Shown here one piece after another: positions 26,238-34,357 of a stretch of DNA of 64,000 bases. The position numbers and the translations under genes are program-made. Below the pieces are notes generated by a model. That model did no database searches. It was given only the letters and a program-made list of their open reading frames with translations, and had not been told where the DNA came from. The DNA lies in contig NZ_CP044016.1 of assembly GCF_004337365.2 (NCBI RefSeq), positions 2,108,001 to 2,172,000 on the forward strand, in the 5' to 3' direction. The DNA comes from Rhizosphaericola mali. Lineage in GTDB: Bacteria; Bacteroidota; Bacteroidia; Chitinophagales; Chitinophagaceae. Position 1 is the first letter of the stretch. Every line of letters starts with the position of its first letter.

Positions 26238-26804
26238 ATGAAACTATTCTTTTTTGACTTAGAAACTACTGGTGTAAAATATTGGAAAAATGGAATTTGG
26301 CAAATAGCAGGAATGGTTGTTATCGATGGCGAAATAATGGAAACTTTCGATTTTAAAATACAACCAAACAAAGCCTGTGAGATTGAGGATGAAGCTTTAA
26401 AAGTTGGTGGAATTACAAGGGATGATTTAAAATCATTTATAACGATAGAAGAAGGTTATTCTTCAATTATTAAAGTCCTTTCCAAATATGTAGACAAATT
26501 CAATAAATCAGATAAGTTTTTCTTAGTTGGATATAATAATGCATCATTCGACAATCAATTTTTTAGAGCATTTTTTGTACAAAATGGTGACTCTTATTTT
26601 GGTTCTTGGTTTTGGAGTTCTTCAATAGATATTATGTGTCAAGCCGCTGATTTTCTTAAAAAGGAACGCCATTTAATGAAAGACTTTAAACTCTCTACTG
26701 TTGCCGATTTTTTAAAAATAGAAGTAGATCCTGATAAGTTACATGATGCACTGTATGACATATATCTCACAAAAGCCATTTACGATAAAATAAGCTATAA
26801 GTGA
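26238..26804 (+). CDS. DnaQ-like DEDD 3'-5' exonuclease
   Basis: 188 residues from ATG at 26238; an upstream TTG in frame is less likely. The ExoI motif FFDLETTGVKYWKNGIWQIA supplies the first acidic pair, VGYNNASFDNQFF fits ExoII, and a C-terminal LHDALYDIYLT fits ExoIII with H and D. This is a stand-alone proofreading-type exonuclease. It ends overlapping the next start (GTGA). Confidence 0.85.
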   Translation: MKLFFFDLETTGVKYWKNGIWQIAGMVVIDGEIMETFDFKIQPNKACEIEDEALKVGGITRDDLKSFITIEEGYSSIIKVLSKYVDKFNKSDKFFLVGYNNASFDNQFFRAFFVQNGDSYFGSWFWSSSIDIMCQAADFLKKERHLMKDFKLSTVADFLKIEVDPDKLHDALYDIYLTKAIYDKISYK

Positions 26805-27064
26805 TCCTCAAACGTGACATAGCAACCTATTACCATTTTATCCAAGCTAAAGCTGGAGATGAGGTGAAAATGATTCCAGATGGTGATCATGGAAATGTGA
26901 AAATAGTAGAAGACAAAAATGGTAATAGGTTTCCAATTCACGAAGACGATATTTTATTAGAAGGTGGACAAATAGAAGATCACATTGAAATAGAATCTAT
27001 AAAAGTTCAATCGAAAGCAACTAAGAAAACAATTCAAAAAGTAACTCAAACAAGTTTATTCTAA
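26801..27064 (+). CDS. Small protein ending in a clamp-binding motif
   Basis: 87 residues from GTG, overlapping the exonuclease stop by 4 bp (GTGA). The N-terminal part looks like a small beta-barrel (AGDEVKMIPDGDHGNVKIVE). The last five residues are QTSLF, matching the QxxLF sliding-clamp (DnaN) binding consensus at the very C-terminus. It may tether a factor to the host clamp. Confidence 0.6.
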   Translation: MILKRDIATYYHFIQAKAGDEVKMIPDGDHGNVKIVEDKNGNRFPIHEDDILLEGGQIEDHIEIESIKVQSKATKKTIQKVTQTSLF

Positions 27065-27246
27065 TGAGTAATAAAAAATCAAATCGTCGATACTATTTAC
27101 ATAGATGCGTTAAGCGATTCATTCGAACTAGAGTAGCTAAAACGCTTTTTGTTCCTCATGATATCGAATTGAAAGAAAAGCAGGAATTCTACGTAAAAGA
27201 GCTTCAAAACAAATATGGTTATAGTGTTCAAACTGAAATAAGATAA
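27064..27246 (+). CDS. Small basic hypothetical protein
   Basis: 60 residues starting within the previous stop (TAATGA overlap) and ending over the next start. It is highly basic (KKSNRRYYLHRCVKRFIRTR), suggesting nucleic-acid binding. The family is not recognised. Confidence 0.5.
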   Translation: MSNKKSNRRYYLHRCVKRFIRTRVAKTLFVPHDIELKEKQEFYVKELQNKYGYSVQTEIR

Positions 27247-27677
27247 TGGCAAAGATTGAATTAACTGGACATATAGCAGAGACTGGAGAGGTTAAAATAT
27301 GGGGACGTCCTCGCTACGATATGTGGTTGAAACAATATGCTGGCAAAGACATTAAAATCATGACTGAAACAATATCAAATAAGAGAACAACTCCACAAAA
27401 TGCTTACTACTGGTCGGTTGTAGTTCCTCTTGTAAAAAGTGCAATCAATGAATTTGGAAACCAATATTCCTCTGATGATACACATGAATTTTTGAAAGCT
27501 CAGTTTAATTCTGAACAAGTTGAAGTTGGTTCCGGACTTTACATTGATATGCCACAATCCACTTCAAAATTGGACACTAAAGAATTCATGGAGTACATCC
27601 TTAAAATCCAACAGTTCTCTGCAGAAGTATTCGGTTTAGTTATTCCAGATCCTCAAACAAATTTCATTAATCAATAA
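27246..27677 (+). CDS. NinB-like recombination protein
   Basis: 143 residues. The centre (ISNKRTTPQNAYYWSVVVPL) resembles the lambda NinB/Orf family, which has a basic K-R-x-x-x-Q-N-x-x-Y-W motif and binds single-stranded DNA or SSB. The position in a recombination module supports this. The assignment rests on one motif, so it is moderate. Confidence 0.5.
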   Translation: MAKIELTGHIAETGEVKIWGRPRYDMWLKQYAGKDIKIMTETISNKRTTPQNAYYWSVVVPLVKSAINEFGNQYSSDDTHEFLKAQFNSEQVEVGSGLYIDMPQSTSKLDTKEFMEYILKIQQFSAEVFGLVIPDPQTNFINQ

Positions 27678-27688
27678 AATATATTTCA

Positions 27689-28324
27689 ATGGCAAAAGTT
27701 ACAAGTATCAAATTTGAGAATAGTGAAAAATCACAAGAACTGACTAATAGAGTGATTGATGCTATCGCTGGAAAATCTCCGGAGGAAAAAGAAATTGAAA
27801 TCAAAAGTGCTACACTAAAGGATGAAATGTGTGATTACACTTATGAATTGCTAACTGGAAAATCTAAAGGTGATGTATTAAGTAGAGATGGTGTCCATAT
27901 TGTTCATGAAGATCTGTCTGAAGCATTCAAAGAACTATTAATATTTGTGGCTCACATTGATGGAGTATTTGCTCATTTTGCACAAAACGATACGCCATTA
28001 AAAGACTTGGAAGCTAAAGCAATAGTTGATACATATAATATTACGGGTTTTAAAATATCCGGTGTTGAAGAAAATAAATCTGTTGTGCTCTATGGAAGTA
28101 AAAATGTTCAATATGGGAAAATTCCATTGACACTTCCAAAAATCAAATTTTCAGGGTCCTATTTATACATTGAAGAACTTCAAAATAGACTTTACAAGGT
28201 TTTGAATGAAGTTGAATTGTATATGGAAGGAAAACACAATCCTGAATATATACAAACTGAAATGTTTGGAAATTATCAGGAAGAAAATGCAGACTATAAA
28301 TTCGAAGAAGCCAAAGTTAAATAG
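27689..28324 (+). CDS. Hypothetical phage recombination or replication-module protein
   Basis: 211 residues, soluble, no signal peptide. It has an acidic N-terminal half and a beta-rich stretch (ITGFKISGVEENKSVVLYGS, QYGKIPLTLPKIKF). The stop touches the helicase ATG (TAGATG). The family is not recognised; the location between NinB-like and helicase genes suggests DNA metabolism. Confidence 0.5.
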   Translation: MAKVTSIKFENSEKSQELTNRVIDAIAGKSPEEKEIEIKSATLKDEMCDYTYELLTGKSKGDVLSRDGVHIVHEDLSEAFKELLIFVAHIDGVFAHFAQNDTPLKDLEAKAIVDTYNITGFKISGVEENKSVVLYGSKNVQYGKIPLTLPKIKFSGSYLYIEELQNRLYKVLNEVELYMEGKHNPEYIQTEMFGNYQEENADYKFEEAKVK

Positions 28325-29470
28325 ATGTTTTTACCTCGTCCATATCAATCAGATTCAATTAATTTAGGTATTATTTTTTTGACAAGTTCTTCATTTGAAA
28401 ATGAGATACTTATACTACCTACTGGTGCAGGAAAATCAATTGTAATCGCAAAAATCTTAGAGCCTTTGGATGGTAAAACTTTAATACTTCAACCATCCAA
28501 AGAAATCTTGGAACAGAATTATGCTAAGTATATTTCTTCTGGCAACAAAGCATCTATCTATAGTGCATCAGCTGGTCAAAAAGAAGTTTCAAATGTCACA
28601 TTCGCAACAATTGGTAGTGTAATCAATAAGAAGCATTTATTCAATGGAGTGAAATACATTTTGATTGATGAATGCCATTTGGTTAACCCTGAAACAGGGA
28701 TGTATCAAGAATTCTTAAATTCTTTTCCAAATGCTAAGGTTCTAGGACTTACAGCTACACCATATAGATTAACAACTGGATCTGAGGGAGCCATGCTTGA
28801 GTTTATTACTAGAACATCTCCAAGAATATTTTCAAAGGTCTTGGGGTATGTTCAAACTAAAGTATTATTTGATGCAGGTTATCTTTCTAAATTAGAATAC
28901 TATTCTTTTTCTGTTATAGATAGATCAAAACTTACTGTTAATAGTAGTGGTTCGGATTTTACAGAAGCTAGTTTGAAAAGGTATTACAAGGCTATAGATA
29001 TGCCTTCAAAAATTGCAGGAATAGCCAAATCTATTTTAAGTAAAAAGACAAATCTATTAATATTTTGTTCACTACTTGAAGAAGCAATTTCTGTATCTAG
29101 GAAAATATCAGGATCCGTAATTCTTACTGGTGATACAAAAACTCTTGAACGCGAACGCATACTTGCACAATTCAAAGCTGGTAAAATTAAATGCTTGATC
29201 AATGTTGGAGTTCTAACTACTGGATTTGATTATCCAGCATTAGAAGCTGTTTTGATTGCGCGTTCTACTATGTCGCTTGCACTTTATTATCAGATCATTG
29301 GTCGAGTAATGCGTATTTGTCCAGGTAAAGAATCTGCATGGGTGGTTGATATGGGAGGTAACATCAATTTCTTTGGCAAGATTGAAACTATGGAGATTAG
29401 GGAAGTCAACGGACTATATTCTGTTTGGAATAATGGTCGTCAATTAACAAATGTTCCATTTCAAAAATAA
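28325..29470 (+). CDS. Superfamily 2 DNA helicase
   Basis: 381 residues. Motif I is LPTGAGKSIVIAKIL, motif II (DEAH-type box) is LIDECHLV, motif III is LGLTATPYRL, and motifs V/VI are TGFDYPALEAVLIAR and YYQIIGRVMR. It has the two RecA-like lobes of a compact phage helicase without extra domains. It is probably used in replication, recombination or branch migration, with DnaB further downstream as the replicative helicase. Confidence 0.9.
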   Translation: MFLPRPYQSDSINLGIIFLTSSSFENEILILPTGAGKSIVIAKILEPLDGKTLILQPSKEILEQNYAKYISSGNKASIYSASAGQKEVSNVTFATIGSVINKKHLFNGVKYILIDECHLVNPETGMYQEFLNSFPNAKVLGLTATPYRLTTGSEGAMLEFITRTSPRIFSKVLGYVQTKVLFDAGYLSKLEYYSFSVIDRSKLTVNSSGSDFTEASLKRYYKAIDMPSKIAGIAKSILSKKTNLLIFCSLLEEAISVSRKISGSVILTGDTKTLERERILAQFKAGKIKCLINVGVLTTGFDYPALEAVLIARSTMSLALYYQIIGRVMRICPGKESAWVVDMGGNINFFGKIETMEIREVNGLYSVWNNGRQLTNVPFQK

Positions 29471-29480
29471 GGAGGTGATT

Positions 29481-29693
29481 ATGTCAAACGAATATCAAGA
29501 AAAGTTTGCAAGACTATTACAATTGTCTATCAATGTTCGGACCTCACAAAACAAGTTTTTCGCAGCTAGAAAGCAAGGATTTTCTGGTAAAGCAGAATTA
29601 CAAGAAAGCAAAACTGCAGAACATAATCTGGATGCTTTCATCAAAGCCGAAAAAGTGAATATGAAAAATTCAAATCAGGGTAAATTATTCTAA
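29481..29693 (+). CDS. Small phage protein with perfect Shine-Dalgarno and C-terminal QGKLF
   Basis: 70 residues from ATG at 29481, chosen because AAGGAGGTGATT (29469-29480) lies directly before it and is an almost perfect anti-16S match. The frame also has an ATG at 29451 inside the helicase gene. It is helical and basic, and the last residues QGKLF fit the QxxLF clamp-binding pattern. The function is unknown. Confidence 0.6.
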   Translation: MSNEYQEKFARLLQLSINVRTSQNKFFAARKQGFSGKAELQESKTAEHNLDAFIKAEKVNMKNSNQGKLF

Positions 29694-29701
29694 GCCAAAC
29701 T

Positions 29702-30586
29702 ATGAATTATATAGAGTTAATAAGAGGATTCTGGCGTTCGCATGATGTAGAAGCATTTCCTACCAATGTCATTGCACTTTACTTCTATTTGATTGAGGTA
29801 AATAATAAGACATCTTGGATACCTTCGTTCAAGCGCAACAATGCTAAAATCTGTGCAGATTTAAGCATCAGTTTCCCTACACTAAATAGCGCAAGAAATA
29901 GGCTTAAACAAGCTGGTTTAATTGATTTCAAAACACAATCTGGAAATGCGAATGTTTCTTATAGCTTGAAAAATATTTTCAAGGTTGCTAATGAGGTTAC
30001 TAGTGAGGTTAGTAATGAGGTTAGTAACGAGGTTTCGTTAAGGTTGGATGATACTAAAGATAAACTTAAAACTAAAACAGAAACTATTAATAATAATCCT
30101 AACGGATTAGGCGATTTTACATCGCCACGTTTAAAATCTTTTGAGCAATTACAAATTGAAAAAGAAAAGGAATTGTATCGATCTATTCCTAAAAACAAAG
30201 AATCTGTTTTTAAATTTCTAAAAGACCGTCCAAATATCGTTGATCCATACTTTGACTTCTGGAACATGTTTGCTAGTGAAACAGGCAGACCAATGGCAAA
30301 AAAACTGACTGACACTCGTCGTAAAAAACTTAGAACACGTATACGTGACAAAGATTTTGATATGGGAGAAATATTTAGAAAAGCGAAATCAAGTGAGTTA
30401 TTATCAACTTCAAAATGGTTCACTCTTGACTGGATTATAGATAATGAAAAGAACTACTTAAAAGTACTTGAAGGCAATTACGACAACGAAAAATTTAACA
30501 AAAATGGACACACAGATTCCACAAAATCAAATCAAGAATTCGAAACAACGTTGGAACGCCAAAAAAGAAATGCAGGGCAAATTTGA
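29702..30586 (+). CDS. Phage replication initiator / helicase loader
   Basis: 294 residues. The N-terminal winged-helix domain (VIALYFYLIEVNNKTSWIPS, SISFPTLNSARNRLKQAGL) is of the DnaD/replisome-organiser type. A low-complexity linker (ANEVTSEVSNEVSNEVS) encoded by 12-bp DNA repeats follows, then a conserved C-terminal segment (FDFWNMFASETGRPMAK...STSKWFTLDWI) seen in phage initiators. It overlaps the dnaB gene. It probably binds the origin and loads DnaB, comparable with lambda O/P-type functions. Confidence 0.75.
   Translation: MNYIELIRGFWRSHDVEAFPTNVIALYFYLIEVNNKTSWIPSFKRNNAKICADLSISFPTLNSARNRLKQAGLIDFKTQSGNANVSYSLKNIFKVANEVTSEVSNEVSNEVSLRLDDTKDKLKTKTETINNNPNGLGDFTSPRLKSFEQLQIEKEKELYRSIPKNKESVFKFLKDRPNIVDPYFDFWNMFASETGRPMAKKLTDTRRKKLRTRIRDKDFDMGEIFRKAKSSELLSTSKWFTLDWIIDNEKNYLKVLEGNYDNEKFNKNGHTDSTKSNQEFETTLERQKRNAGQI
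29993..30109. repeat. Candidate replication origin: four 12-bp iterons plus AT-rich tract
   Basis: GAGGTT recurs at 29993, 30005, 30017 and 30029, an exact 12-bp period (unit about AATGAGGTTAGT). An AT-rich stretch (30055-30095) and a small hairpin TAATCC-TAAC-GGATTA (30094-30109) follow. Iterons inside an initiator gene next to AT-rich DNA are the layout of the lambda origin within gene O. Confidence 0.55.
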
Positions 30587-32051
30587 TTTATCAGAAGCTA
30601 GAGTGATGCCAAATGCAAAGGACTTAGAAATTGCAATTATTGGATCAATACTTTTGGATAAAGATGCATATGATACAGTATCAGAGATCATAAAAACTTC
30701 AGATTGTTTTTATGATGATGCTAACAAGACTATTTTTTGTTCAATTCAGGATATGAACAAATTGGGTAAGAAAGTAGACATGCTTACGCTTGTTGAATAT
30801 CTACATGCGAATAAAAAACTGGAAGAGGTTGGAGGTCCGTACTACATCACCAAAACAACAAACATGGTGAGTAGTACTGCACATCTAAAAGAATATTGTG
30901 AAATCGTATTCCAAAAATTTATTAATCGTGAGTTGATAAAATTGTCATCGAAAATTTTACACGATTCATATCAAGAATTAATGGATCCATTTGAACTTTT
31001 AGAACAGTCTGAAAGTGTTATTTCGCAACTTTTAATAAATGGCACTATACGATCTTACATTGCAGTGGGTTCATTATCACTTCAAGGTCTAATAGAAATA
31101 GAAAAGAAAAAATATGAGAAAGAAAAAGCAGTAAAGGAAGGAAAACCATATTGCATCTCAGGTATTGATTCTGGATATCCTTCAATTAACGCTTTTACAG
31201 AAGGATGGCAGCCTTCTGACTTGATCATACTTGCAGCAAGACCATCTGTTGGTAAAACAGCATTTGCACTAAATCTTTCATATAATGCAGCTCTTAATGG
31301 TCAAGCCGTTGGATTTTTCTCACTTGAAATGACAAGAGTTAAAATAATGAATAGACTCTTTTCAATTGACACTGGGATATCATTGTATAATATTTCGAAT
31401 GGAAGATTAACAGATGACGAATCAAGAAGATTGACCAATTCAGCGGAAAAATATTCTAAAGTACCTCTATATATCGACGATACATCTAGCCTTAGTATTA
31501 CCGAATTCAAATCGAAAGTAAGACGAATGGTTATAGACCTTGGCGTAAAGATGGTATTTCTTGATTATCTGCAACTTATGAGCGGTGGTAAAGAAAAATC
31601 ATTTAATAGAGAAAGAGAAATTGCCGATATCAGTAGGAATATGAAAATCCTAGCTAATGAGCTAAATATTCCAATAATCGCATTAAGTCAATTGAGCCGT
31701 GCTGTAGAACAAAGAAAAGAAAGCAATCCAATTCCTCAACTAAGTGATTTGCGTGAATCTGGAGCTATCGAACAAGACGCGGACGTTGTAATATTTGCTA
31801 CTCGTGATGACTATGGAGAGACTGAAGAAGATAGAGAGAAAAATGGAATGGATAAAAAATATTCAAAGGTTCGGTTGAAATGGGCCAAACATAGAAATGG
31901 AGCACTTGACTATAAGGTTCTGACAAGTGATCTTAGTATTCAAAAATTTTACGATCCAACAAATGATCCACAAACCTGGCCATCAGAAACTGGTAGTTGG
32001 AAACCTATAAAGCAACTTCCATCTTCTTCACAGGACGATTTACCATTCTAA
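30504..32051 (+). CDS. dnaB: Replicative DNA helicase, DnaB family
   Basis: 515 residues from ATG at 30504; a start at 30570 is an alternative. It has the N-terminal DnaB domain (EIAIIGSILLDKDAYDTV), Walker A ARPSVGKTAFALN near residue 246, Walker B VFLDYLQLM, and AIEQDADVVIFATRD. It unwinds the phage fork as a hexamer. It overlaps the initiator gene by 83 bp, an unusually long overlap that keeps two frames coding. The protein ends QDDLPF, which resembles the SSB C-terminal tip. Confidence 0.93.
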   Translation: MDTQIPQNQIKNSKQRWNAKKEMQGKFDLSEARVMPNAKDLEIAIIGSILLDKDAYDTVSEIIKTSDCFYDDANKTIFCSIQDMNKLGKKVDMLTLVEYLHANKKLEEVGGPYYITKTTNMVSSTAHLKEYCEIVFQKFINRELIKLSSKILHDSYQELMDPFELLEQSESVISQLLINGTIRSYIAVGSLSLQGLIEIEKKKYEKEKAVKEGKPYCISGIDSGYPSINAFTEGWQPSDLIILAARPSVGKTAFALNLSYNAALNGQAVGFFSLEMTRVKIMNRLFSIDTGISLYNISNGRLTDDESRRLTNSAEKYSKVPLYIDDTSSLSITEFKSKVRRMVIDLGVKMVFLDYLQLMSGGKEKSFNREREIADISRNMKILANELNIPIIALSQLSRAVEQRKESNPIPQLSDLRESGAIEQDADVVIFATRDDYGETEEDREKNGMDKKYSKVRLKWAKHRNGALDYKVLTSDLSIQKFYDPTNDPQTWPSETGSWKPIKQLPSSSQDDLPF

Positions 32052-32063
32052 AATTTTATCAAA

Positions 32064-32342
32064 ATGCCATCAAAAAGATTGAATCTGGAAACGACTGAGA
32101 ACGCCCAGGCTGTTAGACTATTGGATATAGGTATTGAAGATATCACTGAGCGTAACGAGAAAGCGCAAATATTTCGCTCTTATTCAGTTGCAGCAAGGTT
32201 TCTACATACTACTAGGAAAAAAGTCGAGCAAGCGGCTAAAAACACAAAAACGCTTAATCGTAGAATCTATGATCCTACAACAGAAAAAACATATGCAGTC
32301 CGAAACTATTTCCCAAAAAATGAAAATCAATTACAAAAATGA
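32064..32342 (+). CDS. Hypothetical phage protein
   Basis: 92 residues, basic, starting 12 bp after dnaB. The sequence (AQVRLLDIG-like start, RSYSVAARFLHTTRKKVEQA) suggests a DNA-binding helix-turn-helix. The stop overlaps the start of the next lipoprotein (ATGA). A second frame (32134-32349) overlaps it and was not chosen. Confidence 0.5.
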   Translation: MPSKRLNLETTENAQAVRLLDIGIEDITERNEKAQIFRSYSVAARFLHTTRKKVEQAAKNTKTLNRRIYDPTTEKTYAVRNYFPKNENQLQK

Positions 32343-32518
32343 AAAATAAACTATTGTGGTTTTTTCTCGCAATAATCTTAGTTCTGATACTTGGATCATT
32401 AATGAGTTGTTCATCTCAGAAAGCCGGATGCCAATTACCCAAATGGCACATGCAACGAAAAGTGATCAATACAAAGCTCACTCCTTTCGCGCGAAAAAAT
32501 CTTAAAAATTCAAAATAG
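32339..32518 (+). CDS. Small lipoprotein
   Basis: 59 residues. N-terminal KNKLLWFFLAIILVLILGSL is a membrane/signal segment, followed by the lipobox LMSC, so Cys24 would be lipidated. The mature part is short and basic. Its ATG overlaps the preceding stop. It could be an outer-membrane spanin-like or superinfection-exclusion peptide; this is inferred from topology only. Confidence 0.65.
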   Translation: MKNKLLWFFLAIILVLILGSLMSCSSQKAGCQLPKWHMQRKVINTKLTPFARKNLKNSK

Positions 32519-32523
32519 AAATT

Positions 32524-32991
32524 ATGTCAAACGAAATCGAATTATCAAACAGAGATCTGGACGATTGGAAATTTATGATCAAAGAACTCATGGACGTAAA
32601 GGAAAAATTTAAGTATTTCCAATCTGTATTTATCAGTACTAAAGCAAGAACCGACTATGCTAAGTATGTTCTTAAAATTAGTCAGATCGTCGCTGAAATG
32701 CGCAACCTCTCCCACCCTAGTCATAGACATCTATTTACAAAAATGAAAGATGAAGGAACAGCTTTGGGTGCAATTACCGAACTATTGAACCAAGTCAATG
32801 AGGATAGTATAAATGAATTGCTGGTTACAGTTCAAGCCATGGCCAATGGATATCCAGTTGATTTTGTTCGGTACGACAAAGGAACAACGGATGAAGAACG
32901 TAAACAATGTGCTGAACTCAACAGCCTTTTTGGAAATGTAGATCAGGAGAAACGAAACAAGATTATTCAATTCGCAAAATCAGTAGCGTAA
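32524..32991 (+). CDS. Hypothetical phage protein
   Basis: 155 residues, helical and charged, without membrane segments or signal peptide. It ends IIQFAKSVA. The family is not recognised. It is 5 bp after the small lipoprotein and co-directional with the replication genes. Confidence 0.5.
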   Translation: MSNEIELSNRDLDDWKFMIKELMDVKEKFKYFQSVFISTKARTDYAKYVLKISQIVAEMRNLSHPSHRHLFTKMKDEGTALGAITELLNQVNEDSINELLVTVQAMANGYPVDFVRYDKGTTDEERKQCAELNSLFGNVDQEKRNKIIQFAKSVA

Positions 32992-33015
32992 TGGCAATTT
33001 TGAAAAATTATTAGA

Positions 33016-33138
33016 ATGAAAAAATCCATAGAAGAAAATTACAGTAGAGCACTTAAGACTATAATCTCTCCTATGGACACAATAAATAGCTTTTTGTTAT
33101 TTGTTTTTGGTGAACACAAAAGCTATGATACCAGCTAA
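33016..33138 (+). CDS. Very small hypothetical protein
   Basis: 40 residues (MKKSIEENYSRALKTIISPM then INSFLLFVFGEHKSYDTS). It starts 24 bp after the previous stop and overlaps a leftward frame at 33097-33339. It is plausible but unproved. Confidence 0.3.
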   Translation: MKKSIEENYSRALKTIISPMDTINSFLLFVFGEHKSYDTS

Positions 33139-33339
33139 ATTCAAGTAAATAAGCATATTTAAAATATTGCTTCTTTTCCTAAATGATATTACAGCGGGTT
33201 TGTCATGAAAATGATATTTCAGTTTGTAAATCCTGAAATAAGATCTTAGTAAATAACTAAAATCACAAGTCCTTACGGACATAATGTTTAGCACTTTCAA
33301 AATTGAAAGAACTACGAAAGCTGAAATTAGAAGTGTCAT
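33097..33339 (-). CDS. Possible small membrane protein on the opposite strand
   Basis: 80 residues with two hydrophobic segments (LLISAFVVLSILKVLNI and MLIYLNLAGIIAFVFTKNK) joined by a basic loop. It lies in a 0.5-kb gap of the rightward operon, so it may be an added gene transcribed in the lysogen. No family is recognised and it could be spurious. Confidence 0.4.
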   Translation of the reverse strand: MTLLISAFVVLSILKVLNIMSVRTCDFSYLLRSYFRIYKLKYHFHDKPAVISFRKRSNILNMLIYLNLAGIIAFVFTKNK

Positions 33340-33502
33340 TTTATATAAATAATGCGCAAAATTATATTGACAATTATCAATAAAATATCAGCACATAGAT
33401 ATAAATGTTTTAATCATGCTTAGGTAGTTCATTAACAATTCATTGTAAATTTTTGGTTATATCAAAACAAGGCATCTGTATTTAATTATTAAGCACTATT
33501 AT

Positions 33503-34033
33503 ATGAAAACATTAACCATACGCCAGCCTTGGGCATCATTAATCGTTGCCGGAATCAAGGATATTGAAAATAGAACTTGGAAAACAAGTTATAGAGGTCC
33601 GTTGCTGATACATGCAGCTTCTTTTAAAATTAAGAATTGGGATAATATTCCTATTACGGAAAATCAAAAAGATATATTAAGGAGTTATGGAGCTGGAGTT
33701 ATTGATTACGACATCACATCTGCCATCATTGGCAAAGTTGATCTAGTGGATTGTGTTATCAATCACGATAGTATTTGGGCGGAAAAATGTATGCCTGAAC
33801 ATTACAAAATATACAACTGGGCTTTAGCAAATCCAATACTATTTTATGAACCTATTCCTGTAAAAGGCAAACTAAGTTTATGGGATTATCCAAACATACT
33901 TGCAGAACCAGAAGAAGAAAACGGAAAACTATTTTGTCATTGCCAAATACCAGTAAAAGAGGAAAATCAAGTAAGTAGATTCTTAGGAGAAGAGTTCAGA
34001 TGTAATTATTGCGGTGGTATTTGGTACAAATAA
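33503..34033 (+). CDS. ASCH-domain protein with C-terminal zinc ribbon
   Basis: 176 residues. The N-terminal LTIRQPWASLIVAGIKDIEN and RTWKTSYRGPLLIHAA are the ASCH (RNA-binding PUA-like) signature. The C-terminal FCHCQIP...FRCNYCGGIW supplies two Cys pairs for zinc. ASCH proteins may bind RNA or act on modified nucleosides. It starts a small cluster with DUF4031, PAPS-reductase-like and nuclease genes. Confidence 0.8.
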   Translation: MKTLTIRQPWASLIVAGIKDIENRTWKTSYRGPLLIHAASFKIKNWDNIPITENQKDILRSYGAGVIDYDITSAIIGKVDLVDCVINHDSIWAEKCMPEHYKIYNWALANPILFYEPIPVKGKLSLWDYPNILAEPEEENGKLFCHCQIPVKEENQVSRFLGEEFRCNYCGGIWYK

Positions 34034-34045
34034 AAAATATTAATT

Positions 34046-34357
34046 ATGGTTTATATAGACGATTTTAATGCTCCATTCGGACGTATGAGAATGTGTCACA
34101 TGATTGCAGACACAACAGACGAACTGTTACAAATGTGTGATAAAATTGGAGTTGCAAGGAAATGGATTCAATATCCAAATACAACTAAAGAACACTTTGA
34201 TATTTGCCTTTCTAAAAAACAACTAGCAATTAAGTTTGGAGCAAAAGAGGTTGGTTTTAGAGAACTTTCAAATATTATCCAGAATCGAGAACAATCTCAC
34301 ACTTTAATCGCAACGCCAACGGACTTTGGCTGCATAGTAGAAGGAGGTGGAAAATGA
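34046..34357 (+). CDS. DUF4031-family protein
   Basis: 103 residues. VYIDDFNAPFGRMRMCHMIA and the later H-x-D-x-C-L-S-K-K-Q-x-A-I-K-x-G-A segment match the short DUF4031 family, common in phages but without known function. The end overlaps the next gene's ATG (ATGA), and an AAGGAGG motif inside its last codons serves that gene. Confidence 0.75.
   Translation: MVYIDDFNAPFGRMRMCHMIADTTDELLQMCDKIGVARKWIQYPNTTKEHFDICLSKKQLAIKFGAKEVGFRELSNIIQNREQSHTLIATPTDFGCIVEGGGK

Noticed and set aside
32134-32349. Second rightward frame of 71 codons overlapping 32064-32342
   Set aside because: The longer frame starts at the expected spacing after dnaB and overlaps the lipoprotein start by ATGA; the second frame is A-rich chance.
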